DNA of 64,000 bases from JBKEBQ01 sp047973225 (GCA_047973225.1 JBKEBQ010000016.1:1-64000); one strand, 5' to 3'; shown: positions 1 to 9,444, counted from the first letter of the stretch. Notes: generated from the sequence alone by a model not told the origin. Numbers and translations: made by a program.

Positions 1-259
1 GTATCTTTTTTATCTTTTTCATAATTATGATCCCTTTCATGTTTCCTATTCTATCTTTTACTATTTTAGCGCATTTTCATTCCCTTGACAATTCCACTAC
101 TAATCTACCAACGTAAATTGAGCAACAATTACTAAAAGCTTTTTGCTTCTTTGTATTCCTCTACCCAAAAGTTTAACAGCAAAAATATAAGGTAAAACAC
201 ATAAGTCCATTATTGGTACACCTAAATAACTTTGGGTCGATCGAAAATTGAATTTAAAA

Positions 260-450
260 ATGAGTAAAGCGGATATTCTTATGATAATGCGCCGATGGAA
301 CACTATTATAATACGCTGAAGAGTGAACGAATGTATTTTCACGATTACCATACAGAAGACGAATGGAAAGTAGCGGTTGAAAATTTTGTATACATTTGGT
401 ATAACCACGTGAGACCTCATTCTTACATGGATATCAAACACCTTTTGAAG
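260..450 (+). pseudogene. IS3-family transposase (orfB) C-terminal fragment
   Basis: The translated stretch YDNAPMEHYYNTLKSE followed by YIWYNHVRPHSYMD matches the end of the DDE domain of IS3-family transposases (pattern YDNAxxEsFf.tLK.E ... YN..RpHs). A one-base deletion around 270-274 separates the preceding MSKAG from the YDN part. No N-terminal half lies upstream in the window, so this is a remnant. The continuation to 588 no longer resembles a transposase. Family assignment is confident; the subgroup cannot be told. Confidence 0.7.
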
Positions 451-562
451 CACGCTATGGAATCAGTTATTGCTATTCTATCCACAAATCTAATAGATAA
501 TATAGTAAATAAAAATATCATCTCATTTCAAGTAATTTCTAATATAATAGTATGGTTATACC

Positions 563-1550
563 TTGTATTATCAGAGCCATTCCGATAAATCACTTTACTT
601 ATGGAGCAAGCAATCTAAGACAAGTGGATCATTTAAAGCCGCCGATAATCGCACTCATGAAGAAAAGGAACGCATTCAATTAAGGAAAAGAAATCGACAA
701 CTGGCGATGGAAAACGATATTTTATACCCCAAGGGTACAGCGAAGCAAGCAACTCTAATTATGTGTTAAGTCAAAATAATTAGAGCGAATGCGCATAAGT
801 ATTCCATTTCAAGCATGTGTAAATGTCTGAATATATCACGTTCGGAATATTACAGCTACTAGAACCAGCAAATAAATTAGATCCGTATAATGATGAAGTT
901 GTTTCTATATTTAATGAAAATCAAAAAGTATGCGGATCGCGGAAAATTAAAATGGAACTAGCGAAAAAAATATTCACCTTTCACGAAGAAGAATCTCTAG
1001 GATTATGAAATTTAATGGACTAGTATCCACTTATACGATTCAAAGATACAAGCCGTAAAAAACAAAGGGTAATGAAGCAAAGTAGTCGTCAACGATTTAA
1101 CATATGTGAGAGTAGGAATGGAGTGTCACTATATTTGCATTATTATTGATTTATATAATCGTGAGATTGTTGGTCGTAGTTGTGGCGCACATAAAGATGC
1201 ACAATTAGTGTATAGTGCGTTTACGAAAATAAAGACTAATTTATTTCAATATAAATATTTTCACACAGCTAAAGGCAGCGAATTTGACAATTACGTATTT
1301 GAAGAAGTGTCAAAACATTTAAAATCAAACAATCCTTGAGTAAGAAAGGAAATCCATATGATAATGCTATAGCTGAAGCACAGTTTAAAATCATCCAAAC
1401 CGAACGCATCAAGCCAAGATATTTTGAAACACTGGAGCAACTTGAATTAGAATTAGAAACATATATTTACTGATTTAACAACAAAAGGATTCATGGTAAT
1501 GAAATACTGTTCACCAGTTGAATATAAATTGACGAATTCTATGTAAAAGT
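563..1550 (+). pseudogene. Second degenerate IS3-family element (orfA and orfB pieces)
   Basis: Successive pieces in shifting frames follow the order of an IS3 element. A coiled-coil end of orfA (RKRNRQLAMENDILYPKG) lies at 640-735, and an orfB N-terminal piece (NQKVCGSRKIKMELAKK) at 913-975. A DDE core piece (CIIIDLYNREIVGRS, then HTAKGSEFDN) lies at 1106-1339. The C-terminal end (KGNPYDNAIAEAQFK, then YIY-stop-FNNKRIHGN) lies at 1338-1530. Frameshifts and a TGA where a Trp is expected in YIYWFNN show it is dead. It differs in sequence from the fragment at 260-450, so the two came from different elements. Confidence 0.75.
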
Positions 1551-1564
1551 TGTCCACAAAAGGG

Positions 1565-1678
1565 TTTCCATTCCATGGTGTTATTGAAGGTAAAAATGAA
1601 ATACTAAAACAATTGAAACACAATACGAACAGATATCGAAATTGGCAACGATTCCGTAATAGGAATGTACATAATTAA
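1565..1678 (+). pseudogene. ISL3-like transposase C-terminal tail
   Basis: The reading frame FPFHGVIEGKNEILKQLKHN followed by TNRYRNWQRFRNR and a TAA stop matches the conserved tail of ISL3-family transposases (pattern G.iEG.N..iK.lKr..yGyrN...f..R). Only this end remains; the sequence upstream belongs to the IS3 remnant. Assignment rests on a short motif. Confidence 0.5.
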
Positions 1679-1903
1679 TGAAGATATAATCTATTATTTA
1701 AACCCTATGTAGGGTAAGTAAATGAAGTTAGATTTATCAAATTAATAGGCACTACAAGATCGACGAACTCCCTAACGAAGTTTTCTTAGTGTCCTACATC
1801 CAGTTTATGATTGTAAAAACAAATCATGTTTACTATGATGAAGTCTTGAAACATTCAAAAAAGTTCTAGAAAAACTGAATATTGCGTTTGATACTTATTA
1901 AGC
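1679..1903. other. Degraded non-coding stretch, no recognisable gene
   Basis: Short interrupted frames are present. One reads MIVKTNHVYYDEVL and, after a frameshift, TFKKVLEKLNIAFDTY to a stop near 1901. They look like the decayed end of a gene, but I do not recognise the family. Confidence 0.4.
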
Positions 1904-1939
1904 AAAAAATGAGGATATACATTTCTGTATGTCCTCATT
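1904..1939 (-). terminator. Rho-independent terminator after the ATP synthase operon
   Basis: On the minus strand a 14-bp stem (1939-1926 pairing with 1921-1908, one G-T pair) with a 4-base loop is followed by a run of six T. It sits about 70 bases beyond atpC and is the natural end of that operon. Confidence 0.85.
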
Positions 1940-2010
1940 AAACTTCTTTTGGTTTTATTTTCTTCTAGTATTTTAGAGCCCGTTTTTATTCATTGATATT
2001 GTTACAACAA

Positions 2011-2406
2011 CTAAATTTTTGTTTGTTTAACATGAATTCGATTAATTGCTTTTTGAAGGGCAATTTCCGCACGTCTCATGTTCAAATTACTATCGGCATT
2101 TTGCAATCTTTTTTCAGCACGTACTCTTGCTTCTTCAGCGCGCTGTAAATCGATTTCTTCTTCTCCCTCAATGGAATCTGTAAGCACAATTGCTTTATTT
2201 GCGGCAAATTGTAACATGCCCCCAGAAATTGCATATTCTTTCACATCACCATCATGCACAATTTCAAAACGACTAATTTGTAACATTGCCACCATTGGCA
2301 TATGATTTTCTAACAAACCAAAGTCACCATCTACGCTTGTGGCATTGATTTGGGTTGCCTCGCTTTGTACATACAAGCCATGCGGAGTAATAATTTTAAC
2401 TTCCAT
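2011..2406 (-). CDS. atpC: ATP synthase F1 subunit epsilon
   Basis: 131 residues, the usual length. The N-terminal beta-sandwich begins MEVKIITPHGLYV and includes the typical DGDFGLLENHMPMVAML segment. It is followed by a two-helix C-terminal domain rich in R, A and E (AEEARVRAEKRL). Epsilon sits on the central stalk, couples rotation to catalysis and can inhibit ATP hydrolysis. It is the last gene of the operon, one base after the atpD stop, and is followed by a terminator at 1904-1939. Identification is secure from sequence and position. Confidence 0.95.
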   Translation of the reverse strand: MEVKIITPHGLYVQSEATQINATSVDGDFGLLENHMPMVAMLQISRFEIVHDGDVKEYAISGGMLQFAANKAIVLTDSIEGEEEIDLQRAEEARVRAEKRLQNADSNLNMRRAEIALQKAINRIHVKQTKI

Positions 2407-2407
2407 T

Positions 2408-3811
2408 TTACTCTCCTAATGATTTTGCTTTTTCAACGGCTTCTTCAATTGTTCCTACATATAAAAATGCTTGTTCGGGGAGATGGTCATATTTACCTGC
2501 CAACACTTCTTTAAAGCTGCGAATGGTTTCTTGTCTTGAAACGTAACAACCTTTCATACCACTAAATTGTTCCGCAACATGGAAGGGTTGTGATAAGAAA
2601 TTACGCACACGCCGTGCGCGATTTACACAAGTTTTATCTCCTTCACTCAATTCATCCATCCCTAAGATAGCGATGATATCTTGCAATTCTTTATAACGTT
2701 GCAATAATGTTTGCACACCACGCGCAACTTCATAATGATCTTCACCAACCACTAGTGGATCTAAAATTCGTGAATTTGATTCTAATGGATCTACTGCAGG
2801 ATAAATTCCCAATGATGATATTCCACGATCCAATACCGTTTTCGCATCTAAGTGAGCAAATGCCGTTGCTGGTGCAGGGTCTGTCAAATCATCTGCTGGA
2901 ACATAAACGGCTTGTACCGATGTAATACTTCCACTTTTCGTTGATGTAATACGCTCTTGTAGCGCACCCATTTCTGAAGCTAAAGTAGGCTGATATCCCA
3001 CCGCACTCGGCATCCGTCCCAAAAGAGCACTTACCTCACTTCCCGCTTGGGTAAAGCGGAAAATATTATCCACAAACAATAGTACATCTTGGTGATCTTC
3101 ATCACGATAATGCTCTGCCATCGTTAACCCTGTTAAAGCTACTCGCATTCTTGCACCCGGTGATTCGTTCATTTGTCCATAGACAAGCACGGTTTTATCC
3201 AAAACACCGGAATCCTTCATTTCATGATACATATCATTCCCTTCACGGGTACGCTCTCCAACACCGGTAACAACACTTTTCCCACCATGTTCTTTCGCAA
3301 TGTTATGAATCAATTCTTGGATTAACACAGTTTTTCCAACCCCTGCTCCACCAAACAATCCAATCTTACCACCACGTGCATAAGGACAAAGCAAATCAAT
3401 GACTTTGATTCCCGTTTCTAACATTTCAGCAGATGTTTGTTGTTCTTCAAAACCTGGCGCATCACGATGAATGGGCATTCTTTTAACATCTTTCGCCAAC
3501 ACTTCTTTTTCATCAATTTCACGACCCAATACATTAAACATACGTCCTAAAACTGCTTCCCCTACAGGAACCATAATTGGATTTTTGGTATCTTTTGCGA
3601 TCATACCTCTTACCAATCCTTCGGTTGGACCCATTGCGACACAACGCACACGATCTTCTCCAATATGTTGGGCAACTTCTACAACTAAAGAATCTTGTCC
3701 TTCTAGAGGTATTTCAATCGCATTTAACAAACTTGGCAAATGTTCTCTTTTAAATAAAACATCCACAACAGGTCCTATGACCTGAATAATTTTTCCTTCA
3801 TTTTGACTCAT
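2408..3811 (-). CDS. atpD: ATP synthase F1 subunit beta
   Basis: 467 residues, full length. It is the catalytic subunit of the F1 head. The nucleotide-binding P-loop GGAGVGKT is at about residues 154-161, with the GERTREGNDMYHEM segment carrying the catalytic Glu/Arg region. The Walker B-like LLFVDNIFRFTQAGSEVSALLGRMPSA stretch (quoted here only as a landmark ending in the conserved GRMPSAVGYQP) and the ALDPLVVG-like region follow. It starts ten bases after the atpG stop. No unusual residues seen. Confidence 0.97.
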   Translation of the reverse strand: MSQNEGKIIQVIGPVVDVLFKREHLPSLLNAIEIPLEGQDSLVVEVAQHIGEDRVRCVAMGPTEGLVRGMIAKDTKNPIMVPVGEAVLGRMFNVLGREIDEKEVLAKDVKRMPIHRDAPGFEEQQTSAEMLETGIKVIDLLCPYARGGKIGLFGGAGVGKTVLIQELIHNIAKEHGGKSVVTGVGERTREGNDMYHEMKDSGVLDKTVLVYGQMNESPGARMRVALTGLTMAEHYRDEDHQDVLLFVDNIFRFTQAGSEVSALLGRMPSAVGYQPTLASEMGALQERITSTKSGSITSVQAVYVPADDLTDPAPATAFAHLDAKTVLDRGISSLGIYPAVDPLESNSRILDPLVVGEDHYEVARGVQTLLQRYKELQDIIAILGMDELSEGDKTCVNRARRVRNFLSQPFHVAEQFSGMKGCYVSRQETIRSFKEVLAGKYDHLPEQAFLYVGTIEEAVEKAKSLGE

Positions 3812-3820
3812 GAAATCCTC

Positions 3821-4669
3821 CTAATCTTCAAGTGCACTTGCACCACCCACAATTTCAGTAATTTCTTGGGTAATCGCAGATTGCCTTGCTAAATTAAACT
3901 CTAATTCTAATTGATCATGTAATTCCTGTGCATTTTTAGTAGCACTTTCCATCGCCATCCGGCGCATCGCTTGTTCACTTGTTTTGGTTTCAATCCAATA
4001 ACTATATAAAATTGATTTTGAATACAAAGGAAACAAGTCATCCAAAATAGCATCACCGCTAGGCTCGAAAATAGTTTCTGTATCGCCAACTTTTTTCGCC
4101 AATTCCTCATTTGGTTCCAAGGGCAATAATTTCGTACGTGTTGCTTGTAAATTTAAAGAATTGATGTATTGCGTATACAAAATTTGAATCCCACCAATCT
4201 CACCGGATTCATACATCTGTAATGCAAGCTTTGCGATATCAACAATATCCTCATATGCTTCTTCATCCACATTTGCAATACTTTTAATCACATTAAATTT
4301 TCTTCGATTCAGCCATAACGAACCCCTTGCACCCAATACAATAATGGGATGATTCAAATTCAATTCTTCATGAATTAAGCGATATATATTTGCATTATAT
4401 CCTCCACACAAGCCCATATCTGATGTATAAATAATACTTAATATTTCATCGCTCTCGTGACGCTTTAAATATCGATGTAGGCTATCTTTACTCGTCGCAA
4501 GAATGTTATTAACCGTTTCTTTTAAATAGGTTGCATATTCCTTATTTTCTTCCATCCTGCGTTTTGCTTTTTGTAATTTGCTAGATGCTACAAGTTGCAT
4601 TGCCTTAGTAATTTTTTTTGTTGAATCAACGGATTGAATTCGATTTTTTATTTCTAGCTTACTAGCCAT
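3821..4669 (-). CDS. atpG: ATP synthase F1 subunit gamma
   Basis: 282 residues. The N-terminus has the signature MASKLEIKNRIQSVDSTKKI and the C-terminus ends with SAITQEITEIVGGASALE, both hallmarks of gamma, whose two terminal helices form the rotating central shaft. A Rossmann-like middle contains DMGLCGGYNANI. The start codon overlaps the end of atpA by one base, suggesting translational coupling. Identification is secure. Confidence 0.96.
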   Translation of the reverse strand: MASKLEIKNRIQSVDSTKKITKAMQLVASSKLQKAKRRMEENKEYATYLKETVNNILATSKDSLHRYLKRHESDEILSIIYTSDMGLCGGYNANIYRLIHEELNLNHPIIVLGARGSLWLNRRKFNVIKSIANVDEEAYEDIVDIAKLALQMYESGEIGGIQILYTQYINSLNLQATRTKLLPLEPNEELAKKVGDTETIFEPSGDAILDDLFPLYSKSILYSYWIETKTSEQAMRRMAMESATKNAQELHDQLELEFNLARQSAITQEITEIVGGASALED

Positions 4670-6189
4670 TATGAAATCTTCATTTCAGCGTAAATATTAC
4701 TAAACTCTTGAAGCGCCATTTTCATATTTTCTTCTAAAGTATCGTCAATTCCGTTTTCGCTCTCTATCCCACTTATAATGGCAGGATACTTCTCTTTTAT
4801 ATAGGCATGCATTTTACGTTCATAATCTTGAATATCAGAAGTTGCAATACTTCCTAAGAAACGATTTTTTGCCGCAAACAAAGACAATACTTGTTGCGCC
4901 ACACTCATTGGTGAATACTGTGCTTGTTTTAATAATTCTGTTAATCGTTCTCCATAATCTAAAATAGCTTTTGTTGATGGATCTAAATCACTACCAAATT
5001 GTGAAAAAGCCTGTAATTCTTGATATTGTGCCAATTCTAGTTTTAATGAACTAGCTACCTGTTTCATTACCTTTACTTGCGCAGAACTTCCAACCCGTGA
5101 TACCGAAAGTCCACTATCTACGGCAGGACGATTGCCCGCATTAAACAATTCTGTTTGTAAGAATATTTGTCCATCCGTAATTGAAATGACATTGGTTGGA
5201 ATATATGCTGCAATATCTCCTGCTTGGGTTTCAATAATCGGTAGGGCAGTAAGAGAACCTGCACCATATTCATCACTTAGTTTTGCACTTCGCTCCAACA
5301 ATCTAGAATGTAAATAGAAAACATCTCCGGGATATGCTTCTCGTCCTGGAGGTCTTTTCAACAGCAAAGACATGGTACGATATGCCACAGCATGCTTACT
5401 CAAATCATCATATACAATTAAAACATCTTCGCCGTTTTCCATCCACTCCTCACCAATGGCACATCCTGCGTATGGTGCAATATATTGAAGTGGTGCAGCA
5501 TCACTCGCCGTTGCCGATACAATAGTCGTAAATTCCAAAGCATTTTTCGCTCGCAATTTTTCAACAATTTGCGCAACTGTACTTGCTTTTTGTCCAATTG
5601 CGACATAAATACACTTTACGTTTTTACCTTTTTGATTCAAAATCGTATCGATCGCAATCGCTGTTTTTCCCGTCTGACGATCTCCAATAATCAGCTCTCT
5701 TTGTCCTTTACCAATCGGAATCATTGAGTCTATACATTTCAAACCTGTCTGCAAAGGTTGATGTACCGACTTTCTTGTCATAACACCAGGTGCTACTCGC
5801 TCAACAACACGATAGGTATTACTTTCAATCGGAGCATCACCATCAATCGCTTGTCCAAGTGCATTGACAACCCGACCTAACAATGCATCACCTACTGGAA
5901 CCTCAACAACTTTTCCTGTGCGTTTTACGACATCTCCTTCTTTCACATGAGAATCATCACCCATTAAAACAACACCAACATGTTCCTCTTCTAAGTTTAG
6001 CGCCATCCCATACACATCATTAGGAAATTCTAAAAGCTCTCCCTGCATTGCTTTTTCAAGACCATAGACAAGGGCTATTCCATCTCCAACACTTAAAACA
6101 TGCCCTGTTTCACTCACTTCTAGAATATCGTCATAACGCTTAATTTGTGCCTTAATGATGTCACTAATTTCTTCTGGTTTCAACTTCAT
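4669..6189 (-). CDS. atpA: ATP synthase F1 subunit alpha
   Basis: 506 residues, full length. This is the non-catalytic nucleotide-binding subunit of the F1 hexamer. The P-loop GDRQTGKT is at residues 169-176, and the alpha-specific segments DSMIPIGKGQRELIIG, PPGREAYPGDVFYLHSRLLE and SVSRVGSSAQ are all present. Between atpH (11-base gap) and atpG (one-base overlap). RBS AGGAGGTGCGAAC lies just before the ATG. Nothing unusual. Confidence 0.97.
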   Translation of the reverse strand: MKLKPEEISDIIKAQIKRYDDILEVSETGHVLSVGDGIALVYGLEKAMQGELLEFPNDVYGMALNLEEEHVGVVLMGDDSHVKEGDVVKRTGKVVEVPVGDALLGRVVNALGQAIDGDAPIESNTYRVVERVAPGVMTRKSVHQPLQTGLKCIDSMIPIGKGQRELIIGDRQTGKTAIAIDTILNQKGKNVKCIYVAIGQKASTVAQIVEKLRAKNALEFTTIVSATASDAAPLQYIAPYAGCAIGEEWMENGEDVLIVYDDLSKHAVAYRTMSLLLKRPPGREAYPGDVFYLHSRLLERSAKLSDEYGAGSLTALPIIETQAGDIAAYIPTNVISITDGQIFLQTELFNAGNRPAVDSGLSVSRVGSSAQVKVMKQVASSLKLELAQYQELQAFSQFGSDLDPSTKAILDYGERLTELLKQAQYSPMSVAQQVLSLFAAKNRFLGSIATSDIQDYERKMHAYIKEKYPAIISGIESENGIDDTLEENMKMALQEFSNIYAEMKIS

Positions 6190-6200
6190 GTTCGCACCTC

Positions 6201-6752
6201 CTATAAAATAGCTCGATCAACATTTCGCTTCAAGTTTTGTAGCTGTGCAAGAATCGAATGATCCATAATATCATCTTTAATTTGAATGCGAATACCAGCT
6301 ATTAACTCTTTTTTCACAATATATTGACAAATAATTTCTTTGTTTCTTTTTTTCTCTAACATTTTTTGAATATCCTGTTTCTCAGGATCATACAAAGGTG
6401 CCGCACTATACACATACGCTATTTCGATACCTTGATGTTCATACATAAATTTTAAAAAACAATCATATATCTCCGCCACATAGCGAGCTCGCTCTTCATC
6501 CACCAAAACATATAAAAAATTCATGGTTAATGCATCACAATCTTGAAATAATTTTTGAAACAATTGTTTTTTTTCCACTTTGGTTGTTTCAGGATGTTTG
6601 ATAACATGCATAACCTCTGGTGCTTGATGTAATACATCATTAATATCCTGTAAGTCCTTTTTGAAAATATCCATCTTTGCTTCTTCAAGCGCTACTTCAA
6701 AAAAGGCTTCAGCATATCGCTTCGCCACAAGATTATTCACTTTACTCACCAT
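6201..6752 (-). CDS. atpH: ATP synthase F1 subunit delta
   Basis: 183 residues. It begins NNLVAKRYAEAFFEVALEEA, the usual delta/OSCP start, and ends with the conserved pattern GIRIQIKDDIMDHSILAQL (delta subunits end ...GG.ri.igd.viDgSvr..L). Delta caps the peripheral stalk and joins it to the F1 head. The gene overlaps the end of atpF by 11 bases. Identification is secure from motifs and context. Confidence 0.93.
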   Translation of the reverse strand: MVSKVNNLVAKRYAEAFFEVALEEAKMDIFKKDLQDINDVLHQAPEVMHVIKHPETTKVEKKQLFQKLFQDCDALTMNFLYVLVDEERARYVAEIYDCFLKFMYEHQGIEIAYVYSAAPLYDPEKQDIQKMLEKKRNKEIICQYIVKKELIAGIRIQIKDDIMDHSILAQLQNLKRNVDRAIL

Positions 6753-7251
6753 CTGTCTTCGTCATAAACTCATCTACATAACGCTTACGAACTTCTTCAT
6801 TCACTTCTTTTTCAAGTAATTTTTTAGCTACTTCAAAAGCCACATCACTGCTCTCTTTTTTCAATTCTCTAACCATCTTAATCTTTTCGTCACTCATATC
6901 TTGATATGCACGATCACGGATCGCTGTTGCATCCTCTTTTGCGTGCGTTATAATATCGTGTGCTTCCGTATCGGCAATTAGTTTTGCATTATTCATAAGC
7001 TCATTCGCTTCTTCTCTTGCGCCGCGCATCTTTGCTTCATACTCTGCTTTAATCGCTTCACTTTTTTCTAACTCTACTTTTGCGCCATCCAAAGAGTCTT
7101 GAATCACGGCTTGTCGTTTATCTAAATATTGTTTCACATTTTTCCAAAAGAAAACACGTACAAAAACAATAATTAATGTTGTTGAAATCAAAATAAGTGT
7201 CATGTCGGTTAGATTAATTCTAAGATAATTATCAATATTAATAATATCCAT
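6742..7251 (-). CDS. atpF: ATP synthase Fo subunit b
   Basis: 169 residues. One membrane segment lies at about residues 17-35 (MTLILISTTLIIVFVRVFF). A long charged coiled coil rich in E, K and A follows, beginning KYLDKRQAVIQDSL-like. This is the design of subunit b, which forms the peripheral stalk as a dimer. It lies between atpE and atpH in the standard order. Confidence 0.94.
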   Translation of the reverse strand: MDIINIDNYLRINLTDMTLILISTTLIIVFVRVFFWKNVKQYLDKRQAVIQDSLDGAKVELEKSEAIKAEYEAKMRGAREEANELMNNAKLIADTEAHDIITHAKEDATAIRDRAYQDMSDEKIKMVRELKKESSDVAFEVAKKLLEKEVNEEVRKRYVDEFMTKTDGE

Positions 7252-7280
7252 AAGCTACCTCCTTTGTGATTCGCAACGTA

Positions 7281-7520
7281 TTAACCTTTAAGAAAGATCA
7301 GCAACAATGAAACTATCAAACAATAAATCGCTCCTGTTTCTGCTAAGGCAATACCAAGTACCATAACTGATCTAATTTTACCTGCTGCCTCTGGATTTCT
7401 TCCTGTTGCTTCTGCCGCTTTACCAGTGGCATATCCCTGTCCAATTCCAGCTCCTAATACTCCTACTATCGCAATTCCAGCTCCAAGTAGGGCTAATCCA
7501 GTCACAAAATTTGCATCCAT
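7281..7520 (-). CDS. atpE: ATP synthase Fo subunit c, with a partial sodium-binding signature
   Basis: 79 residues forming a two-helix hairpin with the polar loop RNPEA. The ion-carrying carboxylate is Glu61. Gln28 (GIGQGYATGKA), Glu61, Thr62 and Tyr66 (LAETGAIY) align with Gln32, Glu65, Ser66 and Tyr70, the sodium-coordinating residues of the Ilyobacter tartaricus c ring. The position equivalent to Thr67 is Gly63. The rotor could therefore carry sodium, or protons with a sodium-type pocket. Preceded by AGGAGGAAAATATT. Identity is certain, ion specificity is inference. Confidence 0.95.
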   Translation of the reverse strand: MDANFVTGLALLGAGIAIVGVLGAGIGQGYATGKAAEATGRNPEAAGKIRSVMVLGIALAETGAIYCLIVSLLLIFLKG

Positions 7521-7550
7521 AATATTTTCCTCCTATTTTTTGACTATATT

Positions 7551-8258
7551 TTATTCTTCTTCTGTTCCACCTAAGGAATCATTCAAGAAGTACGATGTTA
7601 ACATAAAGAATATGTATGTTTGAATAAAAGCTACAAAAATATCAAAATACATATGTAAGAATGGCGTAATCGCTAACATAATTCCGCTATATGGTAATAA
7701 TGATGAAATCATAAGATACAACAAAGCAATAATAATGGTTCCACCTAACATATTTCCAAACAAACGTAAACTTAATGATATTGGTAATGCAATATCACCA
7801 ACAATATTTAATGGCATTAATAGTGGTATCGGCTCACACCACTCTTTTAACTTCCCTCTCACGCCCACTCGTTTAAGCTCGGTGATATGCACCAATCCGA
7901 TAAACATGAAGACAAGGGTGATGGTCAATGAAATATTAGAGGTGGGTGGTTGTAAACCAAACAGCCCCATCATATTGGAAAGTACCATTAAAATCATAAC
8001 AGTTCCCATGGAAGGTAAATATTTCCACGTCTTGGCATGTAGATTCCCATGAATAACGCCATAACATAGACCCACAATGATCTCAAAAATCAGCAATACC
8101 CCTTTCGGTGCTATTGAAGGATCTGCCTTTTTAAATTTTTGTCCAGCAATGGCTAAAACCACTCCTGTAATAATACAAATCGCAAACCATATCACGATAC
8201 TTTGATGAACAAAAAACTCAAAATCACCAATTTGTATCAATAAGCCATCCGCATTCAT
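7551..8258 (-). CDS. atpB: ATP synthase Fo subunit a
   Basis: 235 residues, five to six membrane helices. The essential arginine is in SLRLFGNMLGGTII, the conserved stator segment facing the c ring, and the following helix has the usual polar PFLHMYFDIFVAFIQTYIF pattern. It forms the ion half-channels of Fo. It lies four bases after atpI and before atpE, the standard order. Its coupling ion is discussed under atpE. Confidence 0.95.
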   Translation of the reverse strand: MNADGLLIQIGDFEFFVHQSIVIWFAICIITGVVLAIAGQKFKKADPSIAPKGVLLIFEIIVGLCYGVIHGNLHAKTWKYLPSMGTVMILMVLSNMMGLFGLQPPTSNISLTITLVFMFIGLVHITELKRVGVRGKLKEWCEPIPLLMPLNIVGDIALPISLSLRLFGNMLGGTIIIALLYLMISSLLPYSGIMLAITPFLHMYFDIFVAFIQTYIFFMLTSYFLNDSLGGTEEE

Positions 8259-8262
8259 AAAA

Positions 8263-8625
8263 TCACACTCCTTTTGACCGTATTGTCTTTACCTTAATTG
8301 CTGTACTTAAGCATAAAAAACCTAGCAACATACAAATAAGATTTCCTCCCAAACGGGCTCCTGTATAAAAGCAAATACCATAAAAAATAAAACGTATTAC
8401 AAATTGTCCTCCACTCAGTACCTGAGGCTTACGATAATGAAGAATCGCATCGCTTGTAAATACAATATGCATAAAGCCCAAAACACTCAAAGACATTCCT
8501 AACATTGCGCTAAGCGCATAATCCAGACGGTTTGTACCTATATAAAGCAAAAATGTAAGCACACAACCAAATACAAAACTCAATTTTAAAATGCTTTGAT
8601 AAGGGAATGCTTTAAAAATTTTCAT
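8263..8625 (-). CDS. atpI: ATP synthase accessory membrane protein AtpI
   Basis: About 120 residues with four predicted membrane segments (start MKIFKAFPYQSILKLSF). In families of this type AtpI is a poorly conserved helper for c-ring assembly placed just before atpB, as here. I chose ATG at 8625 because AAGGAAAAG lies just upstream. A longer frame to 8664 would add residues lacking hydrophobic or family character. The start overlaps the preceding small gene by 14 bases. Assignment rests on position and topology more than on motif. Confidence 0.75.
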   Translation of the reverse strand: MKIFKAFPYQSILKLSFVFGCVLTFLLYIGTNRLDYALSAMLGMSLSVLGFMHIVFTSDAILHYRKPQVLSGGQFVIRFIFYGICFYTGARLGGNLICMLLGFLCLSTAIKVKTIRSKGV

Positions 8626-8797
8626 CTTTTCCTTCTTTAACCAGCATATACAAACTCCCAACACTTACATAAAGTAATAATATCATCATCAACCATGGAG
8701 CTGTATGAAACCACTTATCCAACATACGACCCACGATAATAGCAAGAATGCTACCCGCCACCAACCTTGCAACAAACCTTGGCGCAAGCTTATTCAT
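8612..8797 (-). CDS. AtpZ/AtpI-like small membrane protein
   Basis: 61 residues with two hydrophobic segments around a short charged turn (GSILAIIVGRMLDKWFHTAPW). The G-x-x-x-D-x-W-F-x-x-x-P-W turn is typical of the AtpZ-like putative ATPase subunit family (PF09527), usually the first gene of Bacillota ATP synthase operons. It starts one base into the upp stop and overlaps atpI, so upp, this gene and atpI are likely cotranscribed. It may aid magnesium uptake or c-ring assembly, as proposed for AtpZ; that is not visible here. Confidence 0.7.
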   Translation of the reverse strand: MNKLAPRFVARLVAGSILAIIVGRMLDKWFHTAPWLMMILLLYVSVGSLYMLVKEGKDENF

Positions 8798-9417
8798 TAC
8801 TTCGTGCCAAAGATACGATCGCCCGCATCACCTAAACCGGGAACGATGTAACTTTTCTCATTTAATTTCTCATCAAGTGCCGCTAAATACACATCAATCT
8901 CAGGATGGGCTTTTTCAACTGCCGCAACTCCTTCAGGACATCCTACAAGACACACCAAACGAATATCTTTAGCACCTTGTTTTTTTACCATTTCAATGGC
9001 CGCATTTGCACTTCCTCCCGTTGCCAACATTGGATCTACAATCATAACAACTGCTTCATCAATATTTTTTGGATACTTTTCAAAGTATACATGAGGAAGT
9101 AGCGTTTCTTCATCTCGATACAAACCGACATGTGCTACCTTTACGGTTGGAACCATATTAGAAATACCATTTACCATTCCAAGTCCTGCTCTAAGAATCG
9201 GCACAATAATAATGTCCTTTTCTAATTCATACGTTTTCATTGTTTGCATTGGTGTCTCAATAACAATTTCTTTAACCGGTAAATTACGAGTAATTTCATA
9301 CGCCATAAGTCCACCTATTTCATCTAAATTTTCTCTAAAATCTTTTGTTCCTGTTTCCTTCTTACGCATTTGTGTTAGTTTATGCGTAATCAGGGGATGA
9401 TCCAACACTTTTAACAT
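8797..9417 (-). CDS. upp: Uracil phosphoribosyltransferase
   Basis: 206 residues, standard length. It converts uracil and PRPP to UMP in pyrimidine salvage. Visible motifs: HPLITHKLTQMRKKETGTKDFREN at the N-terminus (start of that run diagnostic), VPILRAGLGMVNG, and the PRPP-binding VDPMLATGGSANAAIE. The C-terminal PGLGDAGDRIFGTK is also characteristic. It heads the ATP synthase transcription unit, a known arrangement in Bacillota, with a promoter at 9445-9473 and RBS AAGGAGATTACT. Confidence 0.96.
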   Translation of the reverse strand: MLKVLDHPLITHKLTQMRKKETGTKDFRENLDEIGGLMAYEITRNLPVKEIVIETPMQTMKTYELEKDIIIVPILRAGLGMVNGISNMVPTVKVAHVGLYRDEETLLPHVYFEKYPKNIDEAVVMIVDPMLATGGSANAAIEMVKKQGAKDIRLVCLVGCPEGVAAVEKAHPEIDVYLAALDEKLNEKSYIVPGLGDAGDRIFGTK

Positions 9418-9444
9418 AGTAATCTCCTTATTTTCAACATATCA

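Noticed and set aside
100..453. 117-residue minus-strand frame at the left edge
   Set aside because: It is antisense to the IS3 remnant, has no RBS and no recognisable domain.
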